Source of the DNA: Ovis canadensis
Lineage: Eukaryota > Chordata > Mammalia > Artiodactyla > Bovidae
NCBI RefSeq assembly: GCF_042477335.2
Contig: NC_091249.1
Location: 45,492,001 to 45,556,000 of the forward strand
Direction: 5' to 3'
Length of the DNA stretch: 64,000 nt
Positions within the stretch are counted from its first letter, which is position 1; each line of letters starts with the position of its first letter. Below are positions 1 through 12,122 of the stretch, piece after piece. A program made the position numbers and the translations under genes. The notes beneath the pieces are model-generated. The model was not told the origin of the DNA, did no database searches, and saw nothing but the letters and a program-made list of their open reading frames with translations.

Positions 1-497
1 TCACCCTGCTTCATTCTCTACTCCATGGCCAAATTGTCTGTTACTCCAGGTGTTTCTTGACTTCCCACTTTTGCATTCCAGTCCCCTAGAATGAAAAGGA
101 CATCTTTTTTTGGGTGTTAGTTCTAAAAGGTCTTGTAGGTCCTCATAGAACCATTTAACTTTGCTTCTTCAGCATTACTGGTCAGGGCATAGACTTGGAT
201 TATTCTGATATTGAATAGTTTGCCTTCAAAATGAACAGAGATCATTCTGTCATTTTTGAGATTGCATCCAAGTACTGCAGACTCTTGTTGACCAGGATGG
301 CTACTCTGTTTCTTCTAAGGGATTCTTGCCCACAGTAGTAGATAAAATGGTCATCTGAGTTAAATGCATCCATTCCAGTCCCTTTCAGCTCACTAATTCC
401 TAAAATGTCGACTTTCACTCTTTCTATCTCCTGTTTGACCACTTCCAGTTTACCTTGATTCATGGACCTAACATTCCAGGTTCCTATGCAATATTGC
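1..497 (-). mobile_element. BovB LINE fragment (endonuclease part), cut by window edge
   Basis: Read on the reverse strand this matches the BovB apurinic-type endonuclease region. It carries the stretches MNQGKLEVVKQ, ISELKGTG and YYCGQESLRRN that recur in the other BovB copies here. The open frame (242-463) is broken, so it is a dead copy. The 5' side stops near 497, where the usual upstream sequence is absent; the 3' part lies beyond base 1, so its full length and TSD cannot be judged. Confidence 0.9.
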
Positions 498-974
498 TTA
501 GCAGTTTAACTCTCAAACATTTACCAACCAGAAATATGTCATAAGGGCAAAATATATATAATATAATATCACTGTTTATAGTAGCCCCATAATGAAAAGA
601 ACCCAAATGCTTCAATGGAAGATATACATTAAGAATGAAGAAACTAAAATCCCAGGCAACATGAAGTTCACAAATATAGAAATGAGTGAAACCAGGTGCA
701 AAGTATAAATTGTACACTTTTATTTACATGATTTAAATAAACAAAGATAATTAGAGTTTTAGAAGTCAGAGAAATTATCTCTCTTTGTACCTACCAGGAC
801 AAAAATAGAGCACAGAGACTTTGGGTGCAAGTGGAATATTGTAAGGAAATGAATGAGGAGGATAGCTAGTGCAGATGGGTCTGTATATGGATGAACGTGT
901 GAGCCCTAGATGTGATGTGGTCCTGAACTAGATGACCTCGAGATTCTCAAGACTAGATCTTGAGGATACCACTG
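498..974. other. AT-rich sequence without a gene; possible decayed L1
   Basis: No coding frame is supported. Bases about 570-720 faintly resemble the 3' part of an old mammalian L1 (a run about comparing blocks, 'agtagcccc...aacccaaatgcttcaatgg'-like order), but the match is too eroded to assign. Confidence 0.3.
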
Positions 975-1935
975 TGTTTTGCCTGTTTTATTCATTTGCA
1001 TTTGGAGAATGATTGCTTTACACTATTGTGTTGGGTTCCGCTGTACGACAGTGGAAATCAGATATAAGTATACATACGTCCCCTCCCCACTGAACCTCCT
1101 TCCCACTCTCCACCACATTCTAGCCCTCTATGTTGTCACAGAGCACAGGTTTGAGCTCCCTGTGTTATACAGCATCTTCTCACTAGTATCTAGTTTACAT
1201 ATGGTAATATATATGTTTCAATGCTGCTCTCTCAATTCGTCCCACCCTCTGCCTTCCCCCTCTCTGTGCCCACAAGTATGTCCTCTGTTGACATCTCTAC
1301 TGCTGCCCTGCAAACAGATTCATCAGTACAGTTTTCTAGATACCATATATATACATTAATATACGATATTTGTTTTTCTCTTTGACTTACTTCACTCTGT
1401 ATAACAGGCTCTAGGTTCATATACCTCACTAGAACCAACTCACATTCATTCCTTTTTATGGCTAAGTAATGCTAAATGCACACATATAAATATACATATA
1501 CTACAATTTCTTTAACCATTCATCTGTCAATGGCCATCTAGGTTGCTTCCATGTCCGAGCTATTGTAAATAGTGATGCAATAAACACTGGAGGTACATGT
1601 GTCTTTCTGAATTGTGATATCCTCAGGGTATATGCCCAGTAGTAAGATTGCTGGGTCATATGGTAGCTTTATTTTTAGTGTTTTAAGTTCTCCAGAGTGG
1701 CTGTATCAATTTACACTCCCTCCAACTGTACAAGAGAGTTTCCTTTTCTCCACACCCTCTCCAGCATTTATTGTTACTAGATTTTTTTTTACGTTGGCCA
1801 TTCTGACCTGTGTGAGGTGATATCTCATTGTAGTTTTGACTTGCATTTCTCTAATAATGAATGATGTTGAACATTTTTCATGTGTTTATTGATCATTTGT
1901 ATGTCTTCTTTGGAGAAATGTCCATTTATTTGTCT
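975..1935 (-). mobile_element. L1 LINE, 3' end, 5'-truncated
   Basis: The reverse complement reads as the artiodactyl L1 3' untranslated region followed upstream by the end of ORF2. On the forward strand the L1 order is seen from 'attgctttacactattgtg' near 1012, through the Ser/Pro-rich 3' UTR near 1080-1300, to 'cccagtagtaagattgctgg' near 1636 and the ORF2 stretch ending near 1930. It is frameshifted throughout, and the frames at 979-1359 and 1614-1820 are antisense shadows. It is older than the L1 at 38630, having many more differences from the shared L1 pattern. Confidence 0.85.
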
Positions 1936-4589
1936 GTTTTAAACTGTTATTGCTTTCACACCTTCCTCATGATGTAACATGCCCTTGGAAATATTAAATT
2001 CCTTTCATGGGTATGAGCTATCGCTCAAAGCTTTAGGGTAGGCTCCAATTTGTCTTTCTCCTCTCATTGAGCAATGATTACTTCTCATAGTAGTTACCTG
2101 TCTACTGTGAACCTCCATAGTAACCAGAACTATTTCAATTTCTCTTCCCCTCTTTTTTTTTTTTTTTAAAGAAAGAGTCCAACTTGCTCTTCAAGGCAAC
2201 CATTTGGTTTAATGGTGTTTTACATGTGTTGTGTGGATTCTGTTTTATTTCCTTATATTTCACAGAGGAATTCCCCCATATTACATTTTCATAATCTGAG
2301 AAAACAATTTGTTTTTATTCCTGAGTAAATTTTATATGACTTTATTCTCTCATTCCTACACAACCAGATTTAATGTTTAAATAGTTTCCCCTAATTTTCC
2401 CCTCTACTTTATAGTCACACTTTTTTCTTTATTAACAAGAGAAAGTACTATTGGGAAATGTATAAGAACATCACTTATTTAACCCTCACTCTTAGGTAGA
2501 AGTCAAATAAAGGGGAAAACATTTTTGAAAAAAAATTATAGTAATCAATCACTACATATGTGACAGTAACTCAAGAGTGAGATGTTATAGGTAGCTCAAG
2601 TCTAAAGCAGCAGAGACAAAGACCTGATCATCTAACATTTCTCTTAAGTCTCAGACCACCTGGAATCCCAGAAAGACCAGCTTATATGCATCTTCCTCTC
2701 CTTCTTTCCCTTCCTCCCTCATCACAAATAGGAAATGTTTCCCTTCTTTCTTCAGAAGGCAGTTCCCTATACTCAGTAAATAGGCTTAACACATACCTCT
2801 TGACATCTTTGCAAGCCTAGAGAAGTATGTTCTTTCCACGTCTCCTTTTTTGTTTCTGTTTCATGGTTCAACTCTTTGGAGAGTGACTCAAATCAGGTAA
2901 CTTTCTTCCTGAAATTCTGTAGCCAGAGAGTCAGCTGATATTGACACAGAATCAAATTAGTACATTCAAGAACAACTCATTTGAAAGTCTTTCTCCTCAC
3001 CAAATCACTGTCCTGACCAGTACTTCAGAGGCATTATGGTGTAAGTCATAAGTCACTAGAATCTCAGCAGGATTCTATGATCTATGGGTTGCATCCTTAC
3101 ATTCCAGGGCTCAGCTAGTGTTCACAAGACAGCAAGACTGAGGCAGCCCATTGACTAAGGTGATTCCTTTTATCCAACAAAAACTCTACCATTAATGAAT
3201 TTTTATTTCTTGCACCTGATATCAAAGCTAGAGGATAGATGACATGAATTAAATGAAGAAAATACTTTATGTGTCCAGGGTGATAACCACATTACTGAAT
3301 TTTTCCAGAGCTGAGGATAACGCAGTATCTGAGAGTACTAGGCTTAGAACCATGCCTGTCTCACAGATATGTCTACTAATACATATTGTATTAGTGTACT
3401 ACTGGACTTATGTACAAATATAAGTTATATATGAGGTGTATGTTGCAATGTAGGTGTAGATGTGAGAATATCTCATAATTTCACACAATTCTAATATTAA
3501 TACATTTACTGCACTATTGAGAATACTCTCGTGAATTTTTAAAAGCTACTGTCTCATGCCACTCTTTTCTTTTTTCACTTTCCCATAGGTATGGAGAAAG
3601 AGGAAGCCCCTGTCTTCTCACCCCACTGGCCCTCCCCATGAATTATGTCCTTGTGAAGCCTGAAGGTCTCATGTTCTAGGCTTCTTGTTGCAGGCCTCAG
3701 TCTATGTCTTCTGGAAATGGCTGGGCTCTGTACAGGATTTGAACTCTACAATGAGCTCCTGCTCACCTCTGAACATGCCTCTTCTCCTAGAGACAATAAA
3801 TGTTTACTTCCAAGTTCAGCAGTTACAACAGAATCAGCCCAGGATCAAACCTCCCTTCTGTGTTCTTTGCCCCCAGTAAACCATACCCCTGAGAGTTCTC
3901 TCACTTACCATGAGCTCAGCCTTCTCATTACCATGGAATAGTAGGCACATTTACCAAGAAATTCCTAGTTTTGTTAACTATCAGAAAAAGGAAAAACAAA
4001 GGTTAGATACTATTTTACATACATCAAATTGATAAAAAAAATCAAACTATACAAATAATTGCTAAGTACTTGGTGAAAAAGCAAACTTTATGACCTAAAA
4101 TAAGGTACTGACCTGTGTATTTGTGTTGGAGAATAAATAAACAGTCAATATCTTATAAAATCAAATAAGCTATAACCCATGATACTGTAATCTCATTCCA
4201 TATAGGAATCTTTACAAGGATAATAATCACAGCATTCAACTAGTAGGGAGTTTAAATTTTAGTTTAGTCTCCAACTTAAGAATGGATAAGAAAAACATGG
4301 TAGGTATATACTTTCCTACTTCTATCTTCAGAATTTCAAGAATAGAAATCAAGCCCATTAAGATATATGCCTGTAGAGTGCGACATCAAGAAGGAACTGT
4401 TGATCACAGATAAAAAGAAAGTATAATTCAGCAAAATAATTACAAGTAATCTTAAATAGGCTAGCGACTAAGGAGAATTAAACTCAAGAGTCAGTCATTT
4501 TTAAAAAAGGAAAAATAGAAAAAATAATCTGTTCCCCAAGTGGAATAGGTCAGATCAGGTCTAGATTTAAGAGAAAGATTGTTCTAAAG
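1936..4589. other. Single-copy AT-rich sequence, no gene seen
   Basis: I recognise no repeat family and no exon. There is a T-run at about 2152-2168. Bases 3555-3940 are more GC-rich and hold two overlapping short frames (3685-3879 and 3717-3941). A splice-acceptor-like 'ttttcacttt..cccatag' occurs near 3575-3588, but the frame following it stops soon after, and no protein family is recognisable. Confidence 0.4.
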
Positions 4590-5045
4590 ATTCCTTACTG
4601 TATTCGTTTCTTATTGCTGTTGTAGCAAACTATCACAACTCAGTGGCTTAAAATACAAATTATCTTAAAATAGTGGAGGTCAGTAGTCCAAAATGAGTTT
4701 TATAGCTTAAAATCAGGATGTTAGCAGGGTTCATTTTATCTGGAGGCTTTAGGGGAGAATCTGTTCCTTTGTCACTTTCCAGGCTTTAGAGGTCACCTGC
4801 ATTCCTTTGCTATTGTCTCCTTCCTTCAACTTCAAAACATATAACTCTGCATTCTGCATCCACTGTTAACATCTCCACTCTATTACTCTCCCACTCCCCT
4901 CTGATAAGGAAGGATCCTTGTTATTATATCAACCCCCGAATGTAATTCATGATAATCTTCTCATTTTAAAATCCTTAACTTAATCCCATCTGCAAAAACT
5001 CTTTCCACATTTTAATACTTAAGATAACATATTCAGAGGTTCCAG
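4590..5045. repeat. Old mammalian interspersed repeat, family not resolved
   Basis: The stretch follows the well-known mammalian repeat order 'ttattgctgttgtagcaaac', 'cagtggcttaaaa', 'ggaggtcagtagtcc', 'ttagcagggttcattttatctgg', 'aggggagaatctgttcc', then 'ataacatattcagaggttcc' at the end. I remember this pattern as a dispersed medium-frequency repeat but cannot name its class with confidence. It is very diverged and noncoding. Confidence 0.55.
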
Positions 5046-5836
5046 AGATTAGGAGGTTGACTTTTTTTTCCAAAGCAGATGAGGAAGAGGGAGTTCTTTA
5101 GCTACCAAGAAACCAAGGAAGAAACAGACTGCTAGAGTAAATTCACCTATAGCAAAATATACTAAGGTACAAATATAAGTCTCAAATTGAACAAAAAACA
5201 ATAGGGGGGAAAATGTAGATATATCGAGTAAAACAAAGCAGAATGAATAAAGAAACTTTCTTTGAAATTTAACATAGTCCAAGGAACAGAAGAACAACTA
5301 CATGAGAATCTTTCATGCTATAGAATTTAAGTAACTACATACAGTAAATTAAGAACTCTTAAGACAAGCTGATGAGTCAATGAAAAGAAATAAAAATGGA
5401 GAATTAAGAGCAGAAAAAAATAAAATGTCTCTAAAATGTCAAAACAGGATAAATAAATCATAACCAGAAGAGCCAGAATAAAGTTTCAAGTTGAAAAACT
5501 GGCATAGTGATTTAAGTCTAAAGCAAGAGATAAGCATATAATTAGAAGACAATAATTTTTTAAAAAGGCCAACTGATGTAACACAATAATGAAATGAACA
5601 AATGAACCAGAATTCTTCAAGATAGGATACAGTAAAATATCCCTAGGATAAAGGAAAAACTGAAATTACAAATGAACAGGGTATTCATATGTTTTCAGGA
5701 AAAAACATAATATAGTACAACTTCCAGAAATGTATAACCTCATTACATTTTTTTAATTGTAAAGAATAAAGCAAAATTCAAGTATTTTAAGAGAAGAAAC
5801 AAGTCATTTTCAAGTGGTAAATATTTTACAACTGGC
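5046..5836. other. AT-rich sequence, no feature recognised
   Basis: Purine- and A-rich DNA with stop codons in all frames. The 82-residue reverse frame at 5049-5297 is hydrophobic by composition only and has no recognisable family. I see no repeat I can name. Confidence 0.35.
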
Positions 5837-6202
5837 TTTGTTGTTGTTCAGTCACTAAGTCATAACTGACTCTTTGCAACCCTATGGACAGTAGCACTCC
5901 AGGTTCCTCTGTCCTCCACTGCCTCCCAGAGTTTGCTCAAATTCATGTACATTCAGTTGGTGATGCTGCCTCTCTCTAACCATCTCATCCTCTGCCATCC
6001 CCTTCTCCTTTTACCTTTAATCTTTCCCAGCATGAGGGTCTTTTTCAATGACTTGGCTTTTCACATCAGGTGGTCAAAAAGTACTGGAGCTTCAATTTTA
6101 GCATCAGTCCTTCCAATGAAAATTCAGGGTTGATTTCTTTAGGATTGACTCGTTTGATATCCTTGCAGTCCAAGGGACTTTCAAATCTTCTCTAGCACCA
6201 CC
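5837..6202 (-). mobile_element. BovB LINE 3' end (old, 5'-truncated)
   Basis: The reverse strand gives the terminal part of the BovB reading frame and its 3' tail. On the forward strand it starts with 'ttgttgttcagtcact', the complement of the ACTGAACAACAA-type tail, and runs to 'tctagcaccacca' near 6201, the region just after the RT domain. It has many point differences and broken frames. It bears the CAACAACAA tail type instead of the ACTGAACTGAA tail of the younger copies. No clear TSD is visible. Confidence 0.85.
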
Positions 6203-6589
6203 AGGACCAGGGAAAAGCTTGCTTTACCCTTCCACAAAGCAACATCTATACTTGATGATAGTGGAGAAGTATCCACAGATACTGAAACAAAGAAGGTGTC
6301 ACATTGCTTTATTATTTGCAGTCAAGTTGTGTAGGCAGACACTGTCAAATGTGTCAAAAAATTTTCAGAGAATATGTGTTATATGAGAGATTCTTGAAAA
6401 AAAGTCTCAACTCTGTAACACAATTTAAAAAATGAATGAAAATACTATGAAAATATTTTAAAAATGCAATACTTTATGCCAAAGAACAGTAGAATCTTAC
6501 TAGCAAATATCCAGTGGTGGAGGTGAGAGTGGAATGGGGACTGACCAATTATATTTCCAATTATATTATACTATTGTCTATGAATAGTC
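6203..6589. other. Spacer without recognised feature
   Basis: AT-rich DNA between two BovB copies. Nothing coding is seen. The last bases, 'tctatgaatag' at 6577-6587, loosely resemble 'tctgtgaatcag' at 10323-10334 beyond the full-length BovB and could be an eroded TSD. Confidence 0.3.
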
Positions 6590-6599
6590 CAGCTGCGAT

Positions 6600-7060
6600 G
6601 GACCGCTGCAGAAGCGTGGCCGAGAGGAGCTACCCCTCGCCCGACATCAGGGGCGGCGACTGAGAGTACCAGGCTGTGATGGCACAGGAGCAGCCTAGAG
6701 GAGCTACCCCACATCCGAGGTCGGGGGGGGGGGGGGCAGACAAGAGGGGCTACCCCACACCCGAGGTCAGAGGCAGCAGCTGGGAGGAGCTACCTCATGC
6801 CTGAGGACAGGGCAGCAGCCGAGAGGAGCTACCATAGGCCCGAGGTTAGGGGCAGCAGCCTATAGGAGCAACCCCATGTCCAAGGAGTGGTGGCTGCACA
6901 GGCGCAGGAGGGCCGAGAGGAGCTACTCCACGCTCAAGGTTAGGAGGGGTGGCTGTGAGGAGATACCCTTCATCCAAGGTAAGGAGCAGCAGCTGCACTT
7001 TGCTGGAGTGGCTGTGAAGAGATACCCCACGCCCAAGGTAAGAGAAACCCAAGTAGAACG
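6600..7060 (+). repeat. BovB 5' leader: tandem GC-rich units
   Basis: About nine diverged units share a core like GAGGAGCTACCCCACGCCCGAGG. They begin near 6624, 6695, 6741, 6784, 6824, 6863, 6916, 6957 and 7016 and are spaced about 40-70 bases apart. This is the untranslated head of BovB, probably its promoter region; that role is inference. A run of 14 G sits inside at 6723-6736. The forward and reverse short frames here come from the repeated composition and are not genes. Confidence 0.75.
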
Positions 7061-7454
7061 GTAGGTGTTGCAAGAGGGCATCAGAGGGCAGACACACTGA
7101 AACCATAATCACAGAAAACTAGCCAATGATCTGATCACATGAACCACAGCCTTGTCTAACTCAATGAAACTAAGCCATGCCCTGTGGGGCCACCCAAGAC
7201 GGGAGGGTCATGGTGGAGAGGTCAGACAGAATATGGTCCACTGGAGAAGGGAATGGCAAACCACTTCAGTATTCTTGCCTTGAGAACCCCATGGACAGTA
7301 TGAAAAGGTAAAATGATAGGATACTGAAAGAGGAACTCCCCAAGTCGGTCGGTAGGGGCCCAATATGCTACTGGAGATCAGTGGAGAAATAACTCCAGAA
7401 AGAATGAAGGGATGGAGCCAAAGCAAAAACAATACCCAGTTGTGGATGTGACTG

Positions 7455-8343
7455 GTGACAGAAGCAAGGGCTGATGCTGTAAGAGAGCAAAATTGCATAG
7501 GAACCTGGAAAGTCAGGTCGATGAATCAAGGCAAATTGGAAGTGGTCAAACAGAAGATGGCAAGAGTGAAATATGACATTCTAGGAAACAGTGAACTAAA
7601 ATGGACTGGAATGGGTGAATTTAACTCAGATGACCATTATATCTACTACTGTGGGCAGGAATCCCTTAGAAGAAATGGAGCAGCCATCATGGTAAACAAA
7701 AGAGTCCAAAATGCAGTACTTGGATGCAATATCAAAAATGACAGAATGATCTCTGTTCGTTTCCAAAGCAAATCATTCAATATCACGGTAATCCAAGTCT
7801 ATGCCCCAACCAGTAATGCTGAAGAAGCTGAAGTTGAATGGTTCTATGAAGCCTTACAAGACCTTTTAGAACTAACACCCAAAAAAGATTTCCTTTTCAT
7901 TACAGGTCAAAGGAATGCAAAAGTAGGAAGTCAGGAAACACTTGTAATAACAGGCAAATTTGGCCTTCAAGTACAGAATGAAGCACGGCAAGGCTAATAG
8001 AGTTTTGCCAAGAGAATGCACTGGTCATAGCAAATACCCTCTTCCAACAACACAAGAGAAGACTCTACACATGGACATCACCAGATGGTCAACACCAAAA
8101 TCAGATTGATTATATTCTTTGCAGCCAAAATGGAGAAGCTCTATACAGTCAGCCAAAACAAGACTGAGAGCTGATTGTGGCTCAGATCATGAACTCCTTA
8201 TTACCAAATTCAGACTTAAATTGAAGAAAGTAGGGAAAACCGCTAGACCATTCAGGTATGACCTAAATCAAACGCCTTACAATTATACAGTGGAAGTGAG
8301 AAATAGATTTAAGGGACCTAGGTCAGATAGACAGAGTGCCTGA
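7455..8343 (+). pseudogene. BovB endonuclease domain, broken
   Basis: The frame 7455-7997 gives 180 residues with the endonuclease hallmarks TWKVRSMNQGKLEVVKQ, SELKWTGMG, YYCGQESLRRN and QVYAPTSN. The motif normally read GDWNAKVG in sibling copies here is GQRNAKVG, so the conserved aspartate and tryptophan are lost. The frame then shifts, and the last endonuclease motif SDH (in DCGSDHELL) lies in another frame at 8182-8190. Endonucleases of this family nick target DNA to start reverse transcription. The lost motif residues and frameshift indicate no activity. Confidence 0.88.
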
Positions 8344-10248
8344 TGAACTATGGATGGAGGTTCTTGACATCGTACAGGAGACAAGGATCAAGACCATCCC
8401 CATGGAAAAGAAATGCAAAAAAACAAAACAGCTGTCTGGGAAGGCCTTACAAATAGCCGTGAATAGAAGAGAAGCAAAAAGCAAAGGAGAAAAGGAAAGA
8501 TATAAGCATCTGAATGCAGAGTTCCAAAGAATAGCAAGAAGAGATAAGAAAGCCTTCCTCAGCGATCAATGCAAAGTAGAGGAAAACAACAGAATGGGAA
8601 AGACTAGAGATCTCTTCAAGAAAATTAGAGATATCAAGGGAACATTTCATGCAAAGATGGGCTTGAAGGAGGACAGAAATGGTACGGACCTAACAGAAGC
8701 AGAACATATTAAAAAGAGGTGGCAAGAATACATAAAAGAACTGTACAAAAAAGAGCTTCATGACCCAGATAATCACGATGGTGTCATTACTCAACTAGAG
8801 CCAGACATCCTGAATTGTGAAGTCAAGTGGGCCTTAGAAAGTATCACTACAAACAAAGCTAGTGGAAGTGATGGAATTCCAGTGGAGCTATTTCAAATCC
8901 TGGAAGATGATGGTGTGAAAGTACTGAACTCAAGATGCCAGCAAATTTGGAAAACTCAGCAATGGCCACAGGACTGGAAAAGGTCAGTTTTCAAAGAAAG
9001 GCAATGCCAAAGAATGCTCAATCTACCTCACAATTGCACTCATCTCACATGCTAGTAGGTAATGTTCAAAATTCTCCAAGCCAGGCTTCAGTTACATGAA
9101 CTGTGAACTTCCAGATGTTCAAGCTGGTTTTAGAGAAGGCAGAAGAACCAGAGATCAAATTGCCAACATCTGCTGGATCATCAAAAAAGCAAGAGAGTTC
9201 CAGAAAATATCTATTTCTGCTTTATTGAATATTCCAAAGCCTTTGACTGTGTGGATCACAATAAACTGTGGAAAATTCTGAAATAGATGGGAATATCAGA
9301 CCACCTGACCTGCCTCTTGAGAAACCTATATGCAGGTCAGTAAGCAACAGTTAGAACTGGACATGGAACAACAGAGTGCTTCCAAATAGGAAAAGGAGTA
9401 CGTCAAGGCTGTATATTGTCACCCTGCTTATTTAACTTTTACACAGAGTACATCATGAGAAACGCTGGTCTGGAAGAAACACAAGCTGGAATCAAGATTG
9501 CCAGGAGAAATATCAATAATCTCAGATATGCAGATGACACCACCCTTATGGCAGAAAGGGAAGAGGAACTAAAAAGCGTCTTGACGAAAGTAAAAGAGGA
9601 GAGTGAAAAAGTTGGCTTAAAGCTCAACATTCAGAAAACAAAGATCATGGCATCTGGTCCCATCACTTCATGGGAAATAGTTGGGGAAACAGTGGAAACA
9701 GTGTCAGACTTTATTTTTTGTTTGGGCTCCAAAATCACTGCAGATGGTGATTGCAGCCATGAAATTAAAAGATGCTTACTGCTTGGAAGGAAAGTTGTGA
9801 CCAACCTAGATAGCATATTCAAAAGCAGAGATATTACTTTGCCAACAAAGGTCCATATAGTCAAGGCTATGGTTTTTCCAGTGGTCATGTATGGAGGTGA
9901 GAGTTGTGCTGTGAATAAAGCTGAGCACCAAAGAATTGAAGCTTTTGAAGTGTGGTGTTGGAGAAGACTCTTGAGAGTCCCTTGGACTGCAAGGAGATCC
10001 AACCAGTCCATTTTAAAGGAGATCAACCCTGGGATTTCTTTGGAGGGAATGATGCTAAAGCTGAAACTCCAGTCTTTGACCACCTCATGAGAAGAGTTGA
10101 CTCACTGGAAAAGTCCCTGATGCTGGGAGGCATTGGGGGTGGGAGGAGAAGAGGACGACAGAGGATGAGATGGCTGGATGGCATCACAGACTCGATGGGC
10201 ATGAGTTTGAGTGAATTCCAGGAGTTGGTGATGGACAGGGAGGCCTGA
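8336..10248 (+). pseudogene. BovB linker and reverse transcriptase, broken
   Basis: The 239-residue frame at 8336-9055 covers the basic linker and the start of the RT (motif ASGSDGIPVELFQ). The fingers/palm region continues at 9096-9281 in another frame. The 224-residue frame at 9416-10090 holds the catalytic box YADD (9527-9538), the thumb and the C-terminal region ending in [14 protein letters not shown]. The final part ([22 protein letters not shown]) is in the 9952-10248 frame. The catalytic box is intact, but at least three frame changes separate the pieces. The reverse frame at 9631-10083 is an antisense shadow. Confidence 0.88.
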
Positions 10249-10316
10249 TGTGCTGTGATTCACAGGGTCATGAAGAGTCAGACGCGACTGAGTGACTGAA
10301 CTGAACTGAAGTGAGC

Positions 10317-10659
10317 TGATTCTCTGTGAATCAGTTTGGATTTGAGAGCTTTCAAGCACTGGTCAAGTTTAACTGCTCTAGCCTTTGTCACTTGTTCTGT
10401 CTTACCACCTGCCCCAGCACTACCTAAATTTTGATATTACATCTGTATGATGACTCATCTCTCTGCTTTGGTCAATTTGTTCTTCCTGTTTTAAAAATTA
10501 ATACAACATCTGGGCTTGACTGTTACTGCATTTAGTCATTTAGTACATTGAATGGTTGATGGTTCAAGTTGGAAGTTTTCTAGGTCAGGAAATTCAATGT
10601 ATACATCACTGTACACCCAGTTTAGCATGGTAGTGAGTGCTCAGAATCCTCTTCAAGTA
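10317..10659. other. Single-copy spacer, nothing recognised
   Basis: No frame, repeat or RNA gene could be supported between the BovB tail and the microsatellite. Confidence 0.35.
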
Positions 10660-10660
10660 A

Positions 10661-10700
<40 letters not shown>

Positions 10701-10702
10701 AT
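10660..10702. repeat. Microsatellite (AT)n(GT)n
   Basis: An AT run changes into an uninterrupted GT run of about 14 repeats at 10675-10702. Dinucleotide runs of this length are commonly length-variable between individuals. Confidence 0.9.
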
Positions 10703-10764
10703 AATTTCAGTTTTATTTTGTATTACTTATATAAAAACACTAAAATTATGCTAAATGTTAAAGA

Positions 10765-10966
10765 GGGCTTCCCTGGTGGCTCAGACAGTAAAGAATTTGC
10801 CTGCAACGCAGGAGACCTGGGTTCGATCCCTGGGTCAGGAAGATCCCCTAGAGAAGGGAATGGCAATCTAATCCAATATTCTTGCCTGGAAAATTCCAGG
10901 ACAGAAGAGCCTGGCAGGTCATAGTCCATGGTGTCGCAAAGAGCTGGACACAACTGAGTAACTAAG
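10765..10966 (+). mobile_element. Bov-tA SINE
   Basis: Starts with the tRNA-like head 'gggcttccctggtggctcag', has an internal promoter box B 'ggttcgatccc' near 10819-10829, then the Bov-A body from 'gagaagggaatggcaat' to 'gacacaactgagtaact'. It is a noncoding retroposon transcribed by RNA polymerase III and mobilised by BovB-type enzymes (family knowledge). Moderate divergence; the overlapping short frames on both strands are not genes. Confidence 0.92.
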
Positions 10967-11827
10967 ACTTTATAATAGTTTGGCATTTCTTTCTCTGAGT
11001 ATCTTTTCTTTTTAAAATATTTATGTTTAATAATAAATTGTTACATTTTTGAAAGTTTCTGGTTTTTAAAGAAATGTAAGTCTTGATAAACACTTTCATG
11101 TGATTATCCTGTTGTAAAATGCCAGGTGGAATTTAAGTGATAACTAATTAGATTATAATTATGTATAACACTAATCGGCCAAAAACACAACCAGAATGTC
11201 TTTCTGCACTTTCCTGTTCTGAAAGTAGTGAAATATATTAAACAACATTACTGATCTATTTAATTTGGTACACCATCCAATTACAGTGAAATGCATATGT
11301 ATATAATTATATAACTTATGACTGCCTAATGAGGTACTCTATCCTGAAGACATTCTCACAGGTAGGTCAAGGTATTTATTTATTTTTCATATATGCCCTG
11401 TAACATTTAAAGGTAACTCAGGCCATGGTATAAATTCTTCTATATGGACAGCTACAATTACATATTGAATTGATCTAAGTCAGTAATAAATTACTTCCTA
11501 TTAAATTTTTAATAGGAAAAGAAGCCCTCTTTAATATGTAAACCAAAATGTAACCCCTGTAAAGGCTATATTTATGATCTACCTTGTTAATTGCTATATT
11601 TCTAGTATTAGCAGCAATAGACATTTCATTGTAACAATAGGAATATATTACACAAAGATATGTATTAACCCATAAGTGAGTAAAGATGAATGAATTCATG
11701 GTCAAAAATGTGGTTAGCTTTTCTGACTTTAATTAGTTAACTTACATTATGTGAAGAAACAATGTATCTCATAATATCCTTCTAACAACAGCTTTGAAAT
11801 TCATTTAGACACATCATTTCTTCTCAT
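10967..11827. other. AT-rich single-copy sequence
   Basis: No supported gene or named repeat. The 76-residue reverse frame 11475-11705 has no recognisable family. Confidence 0.35.
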
Positions 11828-11838
11828 AAAAGAGTGCT

Positions 11839-12111
11839 GCTGCTGCTGCTAAGCCGCTTCAGTCGTGTCTGACTCTGTATGACCCCAGAGACAGCAGCCC
11901 ACCAGGCTCCACCATCCCTGGGATTCTCCAGGCAAGAACACTGGAGTGGGTTGCCATTTCCTTTTCCAATGCATGAAAGTGAAAAGTGAAAGTGAAGTCA
12001 CTCAATCATGTCTGACTCTTAGCGACCCCGTGGACTGCAGCCCAACAGGCTCCTCTGTCCATGGGGTTTTCCAGGCAAGAGTACTGGAGTGGAGTGCCAT
12101 TGCCTTTTCCG
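11839..12111 (-). mobile_element. Bov-A2 SINE (Bov-A dimer)
   Basis: Two Bov-A monomers in tandem, joined by a linker with 'gaaagtgaaaagtgaaagtgaag' character near 11975-11998, read on the reverse strand with a (CAG)n tail, seen as (CTG)n at the left edge. The insertion is framed by an 11-base TSD with one mismatch: aaaagagtgct at 11828-11838 and aaatgagtgct at 12112-12122. Low divergence suggests a fairly recent insertion. Confidence 0.93.
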
Positions 12112-12122
12112 AAATGAGTGCT

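Larger units (their letters stand above)
6590..10316 (+). mobile_element. BovB LINE (RTE clade), near full-length but inactive
   Basis: About 3.7 kb in the forward direction, with the parts of a complete BovB in order: GC-rich repeated 5' leader (6600-7060), a leader ending near 7450, apurinic-type endonuclease, linker, reverse transcriptase and a 3' tail of ACTGAACTGAA units near 10295-10310. BovB moves by target-primed reverse transcription and is the enzyme source for ruminant Bov-A and Bov-tA SINEs. In this copy the frame shifts several times (near 8000, 8340, 9060-9100, 9280-9420) and contains stops, so it cannot make a complete protein. Only a weak, imperfect candidate TSD is visible. 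Confidence 0.93.

Noticed and set aside
979..1359. A 126-codon forward frame as a membrane protein
   Set aside because: Lies antisense in an L1 3' UTR.
3560..3940. Possible exon after a splice-acceptor-like site
   Set aside because: The frame after the acceptor soon meets a stop and the remaining frames match nothing I know.
6600..7060. CpG island of a host gene promoter
   Set aside because: The GC-rich block is the BovB 5' leader, with the same sequence repeated at 57790-57910 in another BovB.
10765..10966. tRNA gene from the box B-like sequence
   Set aside because: The tRNA-like part is the head of a Bov-tA SINE; it lacks a full cloverleaf and is followed by the Bov-A body.
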